Shown in pieces: positions 8,308-16,436 of a DNA stretch of 64,000 bases. Under the pieces are notes generated by a model. That model saw only the letters and a program-made list of their open reading frames with translations. It did no database searches and was not told the origin of the DNA. Each line of letters opens with the position of its first letter. The first letter of the stretch is position 1. A program made the position numbers and the translations under genes. This stretch comes from Lachnospiraceae bacterium (lineage in GTDB: Bacteria > Bacillota > Clostridia > Lachnospirales > Lachnospiraceae): assembly GCA_003979345.1 (NCBI GenBank), contig RYVZ01000016.1, positions 12,010 through 76,009 on the forward strand, read 5' to 3'.

Positions 8308-10584
8308 CTATTTTACGCTCTCACTGTTCATATAAAGCGGCCACCCGGTCGTCTGCCCCATTGCCGTTACGGTCGTGCCGACACAATTCTTGTTGTCAAG
8401 CCATGAGACTGCGGCTACGCCGTAATAGGTATCATATCCGTCGATAACGAGCTTGATATAGTGATCACCGTACATCGACCAGCTTCCCGATGCATCCCCC
8501 GTGACCGAGCCGTCTTCGTTCAGCGTGACATAGACTGCCGTCGTGGTCACATACGGATCGCCCGCCAGAACGAGCTGGAACCGATTGTCTTCGGCGAAGG
8601 ACAAAAATTCTTCCTTTGTGACCGCACGGTCCGGTTCACCTGCGTAGCGGTTCGCATTGATGACAATGTCTCCGACAGAGTTTAAGTAGTACTGGTGTGC
8701 CTGCATGAAAAATTTGGTGCTGGAGGCTGCGAGCGGGTAGCCGTTGTCACATTCTGCGGTCTTATCGTTCTGCAGTGCGAGCGTCCGTACCATCAGCATT
8801 GCGATATTGACGCCGTCGCTCGTGGTGTAAAGGTCGCCGTGTCCCGGCGCATGAATGTCGAAATCGTAGTCAGCCCATTGAAAAGAGGACATGGCGATGT
8901 ATTCCGTACTTCCCTCGATCCGGTCGGTTGTCGTGACATAGCTCTCGCGGTCTAAGTCGGAACGGTAGCCCGACAAGGGCGGGAATAAGCCTGTTACAAG
9001 TTCTTTTCCGATCCAGCCGGACGCCATCGGATCGCCGCTTAAGTTTGTAAAGGCGTCGATCGTATCGCTTTTAGCCGTAAATAACACATAATTTCTTGAC
9101 AGAACGCCGAGGCAGGTCATCAGATAATAATAATCATCGTAAACATGTGTGACTGCGCCGTCTTCGGATACGAGCGGCACGTCATACTGGTGCGTGATCA
9201 GGCTTCCCTCCGCACAGTAGGTCATGTGCGTACCGTAGTAGGGGTGCGTGTCGCCGATCGCCGCCGCCCTTGCTTCTTCCATATAGGTATTGATCGTATC
9301 TGCATCCAGCCAGCCGGTCTCACCGTCTTTGCGAAGCCCGGTCTCGCTGTCAAGCTCGATCATATAGGTTCCGGCACCGAAGGAGCCGAACGTCAAATAC
9401 ATGTTTCCGTCCGCGTCGTAGGCGACCTGCGGGTCAAGCGCAACGACGTTATAATAGAGAGCATCCTGTGCGTAATCGCTGATCGACTGCACAATGCATC
9501 CGACATAACGGAAAGAGCGCGCCTCCAAGGTGGGCGACCATGCGAGTACGATGCAGACCCGGTCATGCTTTTCTTCATCATAACCGGCATTGACCAGACA
9601 TGTATACAGCCAGTAGCCGCCATAGGATGCGGGTACCAGATCCGCCGCCCAATACTGACAGGAAGCGGAGTCCGTGAGCATCCAGTCGTTGACTTCGGAC
9701 CAGCCGTATTCCGCCATCTGCTCGGCAGGGGGCGTGGTTTTTCCGAGATATTCCCAATGGATCAGATCAGTGGAACGGCGCAGGATATTTCCGCCTGCCC
9801 AGCCGGTCTGTACCATATAATAATAACGGATGTCATCAATGATGGCTTCGGTCAGAGCCGGATCATGTACATTGTAGTTCTCGTCAAGTTCGCCGTCGGA
9901 ATTGTAATCAAACAAAAATTCGATATCATCGCTTCCGATGGTATCCGTGTCGATATCATAATCCGGATCATCGGGATAGGCGGCGCATACCCGCACGTTG
10001 ACCGTGTAAACGACTTGTCCCTCTTTGACCAGATCCAAAAAAACGATACCGTTCTGCGACGCATTTTCGCTGGCTGTCAGCGTGAGGCTGTCAGCGTCCC
10101 ACGCCGCCAGTTCTTCAACGGAAAGGGTTGCATAATTTTCATCCACGGCAGATAATACGACGTCGTCGATGACAACGCCCTCTGCGGGTGTCAATGTGTA
10201 AGCGGTGGATTCGGGCGTCAGATAACCGAGAGAAAGATTATCGTAGCAGATGGTCGGCGCGATATCGCCGAGAATATACTTTCTGCTTCCGTCCTCATTT
10301 CTGTTTTCCCGCATGTGCACATCATGATCGGCGGGGATCAGCTCTGACGCTGTGGGTATGAACGTATATGGTTCCTGTTCTGTCCGGTCATCGTCTGCCT
10401 GTGAGACATCGTCTGAGCCGGAGGGGTCTTGTTCCGCTTCGTTTTCCTGCGTGTCCTGTTCCGGCTCCGCGTTTTCACTATTGGGCGCATCGTCCGTATC
10501 CGACTGCGTCCCGCAAGATGCAAAAGACAGAAGGAAAGAGCTGCAAAGAAGCACGGAAAGCGCTTTTGCCGTAAGTCTTTTCAT
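8308..10584 (-). CDS. Secreted GH43-family glycoside hydrolase lipoprotein (arabinanase-like)
   Basis: A 758-residue lipoprotein: signal peptide ending near SFASC, an acidic low-complexity linker (about 25-75), a beta-rich N-terminal region, then a five-bladed-propeller GH43 domain starting near VHDPALTEAI, whose Asp fits the catalytic base. Blade motifs STDLIHWEYLG, WAADLVPASYGGYWLYT and LDPQVAYDADGNMYL follow the endo-arabinanase pattern. The last 90 residues resemble the C-terminal beta domain of family 43 arabinanases. Expected to cut arabinan-type plant polysaccharide at the cell surface. A perfect AAGGAGGT lies before the ATG. Exact substrate is not determined by the sequence. Confidence 0.82.
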   Translation of the reverse strand: MKRLTAKALSVLLCSSFLLSFASCGTQSDTDDAPNSENAEPEQDTQENEAEQDPSGSDDVSQADDDRTEQEPYTFIPTASELIPADHDVHMRENRNEDGSRKYILGDIAPTICYDNLSLGYLTPESTAYTLTPAEGVVIDDVVLSAVDENYATLSVEELAAWDADSLTLTASENASQNGIVFLDLVKEGQVVYTVNVRVCAAYPDDPDYDIDTDTIGSDDIEFLFDYNSDGELDENYNVHDPALTEAIIDDIRYYYMVQTGWAGGNILRRSTDLIHWEYLGKTTPPAEQMAEYGWSEVNDWMLTDSASCQYWAADLVPASYGGYWLYTCLVNAGYDEEKHDRVCIVLAWSPTLEARSFRYVGCIVQSISDYAQDALYYNVVALDPQVAYDADGNMYLTFGSFGAGTYMIELDSETGLRKDGETGWLDADTINTYMEEARAAAIGDTHPYYGTHMTYCAEGSLITHQYDVPLVSEDGAVTHVYDDYYYLMTCLGVLSRNYVLFTAKSDTIDAFTNLSGDPMASGWIGKELVTGLFPPLSGYRSDLDRESYVTTTDRIEGSTEYIAMSSFQWADYDFDIHAPGHGDLYTTSDGVNIAMLMVRTLALQNDKTAECDNGYPLAASSTKFFMQAHQYYLNSVGDIVINANRYAGEPDRAVTKEEFLSFAEDNRFQLVLAGDPYVTTTAVYVTLNEDGSVTGDASGSWSMYGDHYIKLVIDGYDTYYGVAAVSWLDNKNCVGTTVTAMGQTTGWPLYMNSESVK

Positions 10585-10694
10585 TGTGAGATACCTCCTT
10601 CGCGGTTGTTGCTGCCAACCGGCATGACATGATATTTCCTGCCGATTGATGGTAGTAACAGTATATCATTTATAGAAATTTTAGAAAAGGTTTC

Positions 10695-10723
10695 TTGACA
10701 GATTTTGGAGATTGTAATAAAGT
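10695..10723 (+). promoter_or_regulatory. Promoter of the marR-ABC exporter operon
   Basis: TTGACA (10695-10700), 17 bases, TAAAGT (10718-10723), roughly 90 bases before the MarR start. The -10 runs into a perfect inverted repeat that may be the operator. Confidence 0.55.
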
Positions 10724-10735
10724 TAGTGTGCTAAC
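10722..10735. promoter_or_regulatory. Putative MarR operator
   Basis: GTTAG-TGTG-CTAAC is a perfect inverted repeat overlapping the -10 end of the promoter. Its size and position suit autorepression by the MarR protein encoded just downstream. Confidence 0.5.
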
Positions 10736-10813
10736 AAATTAAAATTTTAGAAAGCGATCGAAGATACTGTTTATGCACTTGTGTCGGCGGTATCTTGTCA
10801 GGGAGCATCAGTC

Positions 10814-11383
10814 ATGAAAAGACAGACAGGATTTGATACTGATAAAAGGCTGTTAAGTTTTGAGCTGAGGGTGATTCATAATCTGATCAAAACGCTGTTA
10901 CATAAGATGCGTCCGCCGTGTCAAAGACCGGGTACGCCGCTCACGCAGCTGCAGGGCGGGATCTTGGGTTACCTGTATCATCACGACGACGCAGAGCCGG
11001 TGTATCAGAAACACATCGAGGAAGTGTTCCGCATCTCACGCGCGACGGCGACCAACACCCTGCAGGTGATGGAGAAGAACGGGCTGATCATACGCAGGGT
11101 CGAGGATCGGGATGGAAGGTTAAAGCGTATTTTCATGACGGAGGAAGCGTACAGGGAGCATACGCAGATCGAAAAGCAGATGGAGAGGCTCGACGATACG
11201 ATGCTGGACGGAATGAGCAGCGCGGAGGTCGAACAGTTTCTGTCCCTGTTAAACCGCGTCAGGGACAATCTGGAGCGCATGAGCAGGGACGGCAGCGGAC
11301 AGCAGGAACACGGTCTTCGGCAGGAAACAAGCGGACAGCAGGGACGCCGTGACCGGTCAAAGTGCGAAGAACGGCAGGCATGA
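10814..11383 (+). CDS. MarR-family transcriptional regulator
   Basis: A protein of 189 residues with a winged helix-turn-helix: the recognition region RISRATATNTLQVMEKNGLIIR and the wing RVEDRDGRLKRIFMTEEA match the MarR family. The C-terminal 30 residues are a Gly/Gln/Arg-rich tail beyond the usual fold. ATG 10814 is chosen because GGGAG precedes it; an in-frame ATG at 10781 lacks a ribosome site. It lies 18 bases before two ABC exporter genes, an arrangement commonly seen with regulators that sense compounds expelled by the pump. Confidence 0.9.
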   Translation: MKRQTGFDTDKRLLSFELRVIHNLIKTLLHKMRPPCQRPGTPLTQLQGGILGYLYHHDDAEPVYQKHIEEVFRISRATATNTLQVMEKNGLIIRRVEDRDGRLKRIFMTEEAYREHTQIEKQMERLDDTMLDGMSSAEVEQFLSLLNRVRDNLERMSRDGSGQQEHGLRQETSGQQGRRDRSKCEERQA

Positions 11384-11401
11384 AAAAAGGAGGCATAAGA
11401 T

Positions 11402-13150
11402 ATGTTACGAACACTTGGTGCGCAGATCAAAGAATTTAAGAAGGACTCTTTTTTGACGCCCGTATTCATGATCTTGGAAGTCATTATGGAAATGATCATT
11501 CCACTTATGATGGCATCCATCATTGATCAGGGTGTGGAAGCAGAGAACATGGGGCATATTTACAAGATGGGCGCTCTGATGCTTTTGGCAGTGACGCTCA
11601 GCTTAAGCTTCGGAATTCTCGGAGCAAAGTACGGCGCGCGCGCGTCTACCGGTTTCGGCCGCAATCTGCGGCGTGCGATGTATGAAAATATTCAGACCTT
11701 CAGCTTTGCCAATATCGATAAATTCAGCACATCAGGGCTGATCACGCGCCTGACGACCGACGTCACGAATATCCAGAATGCGTATCAGATGATCTTAAGG
11801 ATGGCAATGCGCGCTCCCGCAAGTCTGATCATTGCAATGGCAATGTCGTTTTGGATCAGTCCGAAGCTGGCGAGCGTTTACCTCGTAGCGGTCGTGCTTT
11901 TAAGCGTCGTGCTCGCGATCATGATACCGATGGCGACGAAGCATTTTATGGAAGCGTTTCCGAAATATGATGACTTAAACGAGAGCGTGCAGGAAAACGT
12001 ATCCGCGATTCGTGTTGTGAAAGCATATGTCCGCGAGGATTACGAAAATAAAAAATTCCGCAAGGCAAGCGGCAATATTTACAGGATATTCTCTAAAGCG
12101 GAGGGGATCGTGGCGTGGAACGGACCGGTCATGAACCTGACGGTCTACAGCTGCATCCTGCTGATCAGCTGGATCGGTGCCAAAATGATCGTGCTTGGAA
12201 ATCTTACCACGGGACAGCTGATGAATATGCTGACTTACTGCATGAATATTTTGATGAGCCTGATGATGCTTTCGATGGTATTTGTCATGATCACGATGTC
12301 GATCGCGAGCGCAAGGCGTATCAGCGAAGTTCTGAATGAGAAATCCGATCTTACAAATCCTAAAGAACCGCTGACGGAGGTCGCCGACGGAAGCATCCGC
12401 TTTGACCATGTTTCGTTTGCTTATAAAAAGGATGCCGACAGCATGGTTTTGAAAGATATTGACTTAGAGATCCGGGCAGGAGAGACCATCGGCATCATGG
12501 GTGGAACGGGCAGCGCGAAATCCAGTCTAGTCAATCTGATCAGCAGACTTTACGATGTGACAGAGGGAACATTGTATGTCGGAGGCGTGGATGTGCGCGA
12601 TTATGATATGGAAGTGCTGCGCAATCAGGTCGCGGTCGTACTGCAGAATAACGTGCTCTTTTCGGGGACGATCTTAGAAAATCTGCGATGGGGAGATAAA
12701 AACGCGTCCGAGGAGGAGTGCAGACGTGCCTGCCGGCTTGCCTGTGCCGACGAGTTTATCGAACAGATGCCGGAGAAATATGAGACTTATATCGAGCAGG
12801 GCGGCACGAACGTGTCCGGAGGACAGAAGCAGCGTCTGTGTATTGCGCGTGCCCTGCTTAAAAAACCGAAGATATTGATTTTGGACGATTCCACGAGCGC
12901 GGTCGACACGGCGACGGATGCAAAGATACGTAGAGCATTTGCGGAGGAGATCCCGAACACCACGAAGCTGATCATTGCACAGCGTGTTTCAAGCGTACAG
13001 AATGCCGACCGCATCATTGTCATGAACGAGGGGCGCGTCGCAGGCTTTGGAACGCATGAAGAGCTGCTTGAGCAAAATGAGATTTACCGTGAGGTATATG
13101 AGTCGCAGACATCGGGAAGCGGTGATTTTGACGAGAAGGGAGACGACTGA
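11402..13150 (+). CDS. ABC exporter half-transporter with degenerate ATP site (subunit 1)
   Basis: A 582-residue protein with six N-terminal membrane helices and a C-terminal ATPase domain. The Walker A region reads GGTGSAKSS. The signature is VSGGQKQR. The residue after Walker B is Asp (LILDDSTSAVD) rather than the catalytic Glu, and the switch His is Gln (IAQRVSS). These changes are the hallmark of the non-catalytic site in heterodimeric multidrug exporters such as BmrCD/LmrCD. The partner gene starts one base after this stop. AAAGGAGGC precedes the ATG. The substrate is unknown; drugs, bile compounds or peptides are family possibilities. Confidence 0.93.
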   Translation: MLRTLGAQIKEFKKDSFLTPVFMILEVIMEMIIPLMMASIIDQGVEAENMGHIYKMGALMLLAVTLSLSFGILGAKYGARASTGFGRNLRRAMYENIQTFSFANIDKFSTSGLITRLTTDVTNIQNAYQMILRMAMRAPASLIIAMAMSFWISPKLASVYLVAVVLLSVVLAIMIPMATKHFMEAFPKYDDLNESVQENVSAIRVVKAYVREDYENKKFRKASGNIYRIFSKAEGIVAWNGPVMNLTVYSCILLISWIGAKMIVLGNLTTGQLMNMLTYCMNILMSLMMLSMVFVMITMSIASARRISEVLNEKSDLTNPKEPLTEVADGSIRFDHVSFAYKKDADSMVLKDIDLEIRAGETIGIMGGTGSAKSSLVNLISRLYDVTEGTLYVGGVDVRDYDMEVLRNQVAVVLQNNVLFSGTILENLRWGDKNASEEECRRACRLACADEFIEQMPEKYETYIEQGGTNVSGGQKQRLCIARALLKKPKILILDDSTSAVDTATDAKIRRAFAEEIPNTTKLIIAQRVSSVQNADRIIVMNEGRVAGFGTHEELLEQNEIYREVYESQTSGSGDFDEKGDD

Positions 13151-13151
13151 T

Positions 13152-15197
13152 ATGGCGAAGGACAGAGTGGAGCAGATGGAACATAGGAATGAACTGTCGG
13201 GAGCAGCAGGAACGGTACACGGAGCAGCCGGAAAAGAACCGGAGGCGGGGACAGTCAAAGGATTGCCGTCCGGTTCTCCTGCGGGAATGCCGAAGGGACC
13301 GGGCAGAAGGGGACCGATGGGACCGCGCCCGAAGATCGAGCACCCCGGAAAGACATTTGCGCGTGTCATGAAATATGTACTTAAGGATTACGGTGTGCAT
13401 TATTTCTTTGTTGTAATATGCATCTTGATCACGGTCTATGCGTCCCTGCAGGGGACCATGTTTATGAGAACATTGATCGACCAGTATATCAAACCTCTTT
13501 TGGGCGGTGAGAATCCCGATTTTGCACCGCTTGCCCGCGCGATCATGCGGGTCGGGGCATTCTATGGCGCGGGCGTGCTTGCCTCGTTTGTCCAGTCGAG
13601 GATCATGATCCGCATTACGCAGGGATCGATACGGAACCTGCGTGACGATCTGTTTTGTAAGATGGAAAGCCTGCCGATCAAATATTTTGACACGCATGCG
13701 CATGGCGACATCATGTCGCTCTATACGAATGATATTGAAACACTGCGCCAGATGATCAGCCAGAGTATTCCGCAGATTATTAACAGCCTGATCACGATCA
13801 TCGGTGTGGTCTACTATATGTTTGTGCTGGATATTCCGTTGACCCTGATCACGTTTGCCATGGTCTTTGTCATGCTGTTTGCCACAAAGAAAGTCATGGG
13901 ATTGAGCGGACGCTTCTTTTTATCGCAGCAGCGTGATTTAGGAAAGGTCAACGGCTGTATTGAGGAGATGATGAGCGGTCAGAAGGTCGTTAAAGTGTTC
14001 TGCCATGAGGAGGAAAGTCTCGCAAAGTTTAATGAGCTCAATGATCAGCTGTTTGAAAGCGCTTATCAGGCCAACCGTTTTGCGAATATCATGGGACCGA
14101 TCAATATGCAGCTAGGCAATCTGAGCTATGTTGTCTGTGCGATTGCCGGGGGTGCGCTTGCCATTACCGGTGTATCCGGTCTGACGCTTGGCGGTCTTGC
14201 CAGCTTTCTGAACTTGAATAAGTCGTTCAGTATGCCGATCAATCAGGTCTCCCAGCAGTTTAACGCGATCGTGATGGCGCTGGCGGGAGCAGACAGGTTC
14301 TTTAAGCTGATGGACGAGGAGCCGGAAGTGGACAATGGTTATGTGGAGCTCGTCAATGCAAGGGAAAATGCGGATGGCACGCTCTGCGAATGTGAGGAGA
14401 GAACCGGAATCTGGGCGTGGAAACATTATCATAAAGATTCCGATACGACAACTTATGTCAGACTGCAGGGCGATGTGGTATTTGACCGTGTGGATTTCGG
14501 CTATCGTGACGATAAGATCATTCTGCATGACATTGAACTGTACGCAAAGCCCGGACAGAAGATCGCGTTTGTAGGTGCAACAGGAGCCGGAAAGACGACG
14601 ATCACGAACCTGATCAACCGTTTTTACGATATTCAGGACGGAAAGATCCGTTATGACGGCATCAATGTGAATAAGATTAAAAAGGCAGACCTGCGCCGTT
14701 CTCTTGGAATTGTATTGCAGGATACTCATCTGTTTACGGGAACTGTTATGGAAAACATCCGTTATGGAAAACTGGACGCGACGGAAGAGGAAGTCGTCCG
14801 GGCGGCGAAGCTTGCGAATGCCGACGGCTTTATCAGACGCCTGCCGGAAGGGTATCAGACGATGCTGCACGGAGACGGCGCGAATTTAAGTCAGGGACAG
14901 CGCCAGCTATTGGCAATTGCGCGCGCCGCGATCGCTGATCCGCCGGTCCTGATCCTGGATGAGGCGACAAGTTCGATCGATACAAGGACCGAAAAACTTG
15001 TACAGCAGGGCATGGATGCGCTGATGAACGGAAGGACAACGTTCGTGATCGCCCACCGGCTTTCGACCGTCCGCAACAGCGACTGCATCATGGTATTGGA
15101 GCAGGGCCGCATCATTGAACGCGGTACACACGATCAGCTCATTGAGCAGCAGGGAAAGTATTATCAGCTTTACACGGGCAATGCGGTGACGGCGTAA
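13152..15197 (+). CDS. ABC exporter half-transporter with canonical ATP residues (subunit 2)
   Basis: About 681 residues with an unusual N-terminal extension of 60 residues rich in Gly, Pro and charged residues, then six membrane helices and an ATPase domain. Walker A is GATGAGKTT, Walker B keeps Glu (LILDEATSSID) and the switch His is present (IAHRLST). The signature is altered to LSQGQ, matching the opposite degenerate signature expected in a heterodimer. A stretch of about 50 residues before the ATPase domain (MDEEPEVDNG onward) resembles the linker of BmrD-like proteins. GGGAG precedes the ATG at 13152. It works as the obligate partner of the preceding subunit. Confidence 0.93.
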   Translation: MAKDRVEQMEHRNELSGAAGTVHGAAGKEPEAGTVKGLPSGSPAGMPKGPGRRGPMGPRPKIEHPGKTFARVMKYVLKDYGVHYFFVVICILITVYASLQGTMFMRTLIDQYIKPLLGGENPDFAPLARAIMRVGAFYGAGVLASFVQSRIMIRITQGSIRNLRDDLFCKMESLPIKYFDTHAHGDIMSLYTNDIETLRQMISQSIPQIINSLITIIGVVYYMFVLDIPLTLITFAMVFVMLFATKKVMGLSGRFFLSQQRDLGKVNGCIEEMMSGQKVVKVFCHEEESLAKFNELNDQLFESAYQANRFANIMGPINMQLGNLSYVVCAIAGGALAITGVSGLTLGGLASFLNLNKSFSMPINQVSQQFNAIVMALAGADRFFKLMDEEPEVDNGYVELVNARENADGTLCECEERTGIWAWKHYHKDSDTTTYVRLQGDVVFDRVDFGYRDDKIILHDIELYAKPGQKIAFVGATGAGKTTITNLINRFYDIQDGKIRYDGINVNKIKKADLRRSLGIVLQDTHLFTGTVMENIRYGKLDATEEEVVRAAKLANADGFIRRLPEGYQTMLHGDGANLSQGQRQLLAIARAAIADPPVLILDEATSSIDTRTEKLVQQGMDALMNGRTTFVIAHRLSTVRNSDCIMVLEQGRIIERGTHDQLIEQQGKYYQLYTGNAVTA

Positions 15198-15293
15198 GGT
15201 GCGGAGCGTTGCAAAACGCAGAAGATTGGATTGTTTGGCACAAACAGTGCGCAGCGTAAGGGAGCATGGGCGGAAAGGGGAGCGGTTATAGTT

Positions 15294-15533
15294 ATGAGTA
15301 AGACAGGAGATCCGGAAATGCATGGGGATGAGGAAGCCATGATCGAGGAGATCATGCGGCATCTTGACGCAGAATCATCGCAGGGGGTCGTCCGCATGAG
15401 CGTGACGATGGACGAGGAGGCTGAAGAGGCAAAGCAAGTGTCACATAAATGCTGTCATATGTACGGCAGACCGGCGAATGAGACGGTCGGCATGCTGGAT
15501 ATGTATACGGATATGGCGGGAGGAGAAGCGTAA
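15294..15533 (+). CDS. Small acidic hypothetical protein
   Basis: About 79 residues from ATG 15294, very rich in Glu, Asp and Met, with a conserved-looking HKCCHMYGRP segment that could bind metal. It follows the exporter operon by 96 bases and has a weak GGGGAG upstream. An earlier ATG at 15231 would add 21 residues. No family recognised. A long perfect hairpin follows. Confidence 0.5.
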   Translation: MSKTGDPEMHGDEEAMIEEIMRHLDAESSQGVVRMSVTMDEEAEEAKQVSHKCCHMYGRPANETVGMLDMYTDMAGGEA

Positions 15534-15577
15534 AAGGGGAAATCGCTGCCCTCTGCTGGCAACGGTACGTAACGTGA

Positions 15578-15610
15578 CGCAAAAGGAATTTCAAAGAAAT
15601 TCCTTTTGCG
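15578..15610 (+). terminator. Perfect 15-bp hairpin, probable terminator
   Basis: Bases 15578-15592 (CGCAAAAGGAATTTC) pair perfectly with 15596-15610 across an AAA loop. There is no T-run after the stem, but the 3' arm contains CCTTTT, so termination could occur within it. It separates the small acidic gene from greA. Confidence 0.55.
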
Positions 15611-15699
15611 CGCCTGCTTATGGGTCAGTATATTTTGCACAATGATATACGTTATCGAAGGATGCTTCGCAATCCTGAAAGAAAAGAGGGGGAAAGGAA

Positions 15700-16203
15700 A
15701 TGCATGATGAGTTGACGGCGTCCGACCTTGCAAAGATCGAGGCGGAGATCGAGGAGCGGAAGCTTATTCTGCGTCCGAAGCTGATCGAAGCGGTTAAAGA
15801 GGCGCGTGCGCAGGGTGACCTGAGTGAGAATTTTGAATATTATGCGGCAAAAAGAGAGAAGAACCGCAATGAGAGCCGTATCCGCTATCTGGAGCGGATG
15901 GTGCGGACCGCAGTCGTCATTTCGGATGACTCGAAGGCAGACGAAGTGGGCTTAAACAATACGGTGACGGTTCTTTTCGAGGAAGAGAACGAAACTGAAA
16001 CTTACCGTATCGTTACGACCGTGCGTGAAGACTCTCTCAATGGGCTGATCAGTAAGGAATCGCCGCTCGGCGCGGCTTTGGTCGGCCGCAGGGAGGGCGA
16101 GCGTGTGCATGTGCAGGTCAGCGCCGATTACGGATATGATGTCGTGATACAGAAAATCGAAAAGACGGAGGATGACAGCGGAGACAGAATCCGAGGATTT
16201 TAG
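15700..16203 (+). CDS. greA: GreA/GreB-family transcription elongation factor
   Basis: A 167-residue protein. The N-terminal coiled coil carries the acidic tip region ARAQGDLSENFEYYAAK, which enters the RNA polymerase secondary channel and stimulates RNA cleavage in paused complexes. The C-terminal FKBP-like domain includes ISKESPLGAALVGRREGERV. The family length is about 158, so this is a full copy. The coiled coil starts with a divergent HDELTASDLAKIEAEIEE, so it may be a second, specialised paralogue rather than the main GreA. GGAAAGGAA precedes the ATG. Confidence 0.88.
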   Translation: MHDELTASDLAKIEAEIEERKLILRPKLIEAVKEARAQGDLSENFEYYAAKREKNRNESRIRYLERMVRTAVVISDDSKADEVGLNNTVTVLFEEENETETYRIVTTVREDSLNGLISKESPLGAALVGRREGERVHVQVSADYGYDVVIQKIEKTEDDSGDRIRGF

Positions 16204-16204
16204 G

Positions 16205-16233
16205 TGGAAAACCCCTGTTTTATCTGATATAAT
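16205..16233 (+). promoter_or_regulatory. Extended -10 promoter for the DHH gene leader
   Basis: TGGAAA (16205-16210), 17 bases, then TGATATAAT with the -10 at 16228-16233. Transcription would start near 16240, placing a highly structured leader of about 200 bases before the DHH gene. Confidence 0.5.
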
Positions 16234-16235
16234 GA

Positions 16236-16401
16236 GTGCAAAAGAAAAACAAGCGACGCGAAGCGGCATTTGTTTTTCTTGCACCATTAACGAGCAAATG
16301 CCCGATGAAATCGGGCACAAAGCGCTGAAAGCGCGTATTTGCGAGTTTTTGAAAAAAAAGTATGCAAAAGAAAAACAAGCGACGCGAAGCGGCATTTGTT
16401 T
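16236..16401 (+). repeat. Structured repeat element in the DHH gene leader
   Basis: A 38-base sequence beginning GCAAAAGAAAAACAAGCG occurs at 16238-16275 and again at 16364-16401. The first copy closes into a hairpin with TTGTTTTTCTTGCAC (arms about 16236-16252 and 16270-16284). Between the copies lies a possible three-way junction: GCAAAT (16294) pairs with ATTTGC (16337), enclosing GCCCGAT/ATCGGGC and AGCGC/GCGCT stems, each closed by GAA. Either a mobile palindromic repeat or a cis-acting leader RNA. Confidence 0.65.
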
Positions 16402-16436
16402 GTTGTGGAAAATTCAGAAAATAAAGGGGGAGCACA

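Noticed and set aside
9145..10155. Long plus-strand open frame of 336 codons
   Set aside because: It lies wholly antisense to the GH43 gene, has no ribosome site, and its translation has no domain I recognise.
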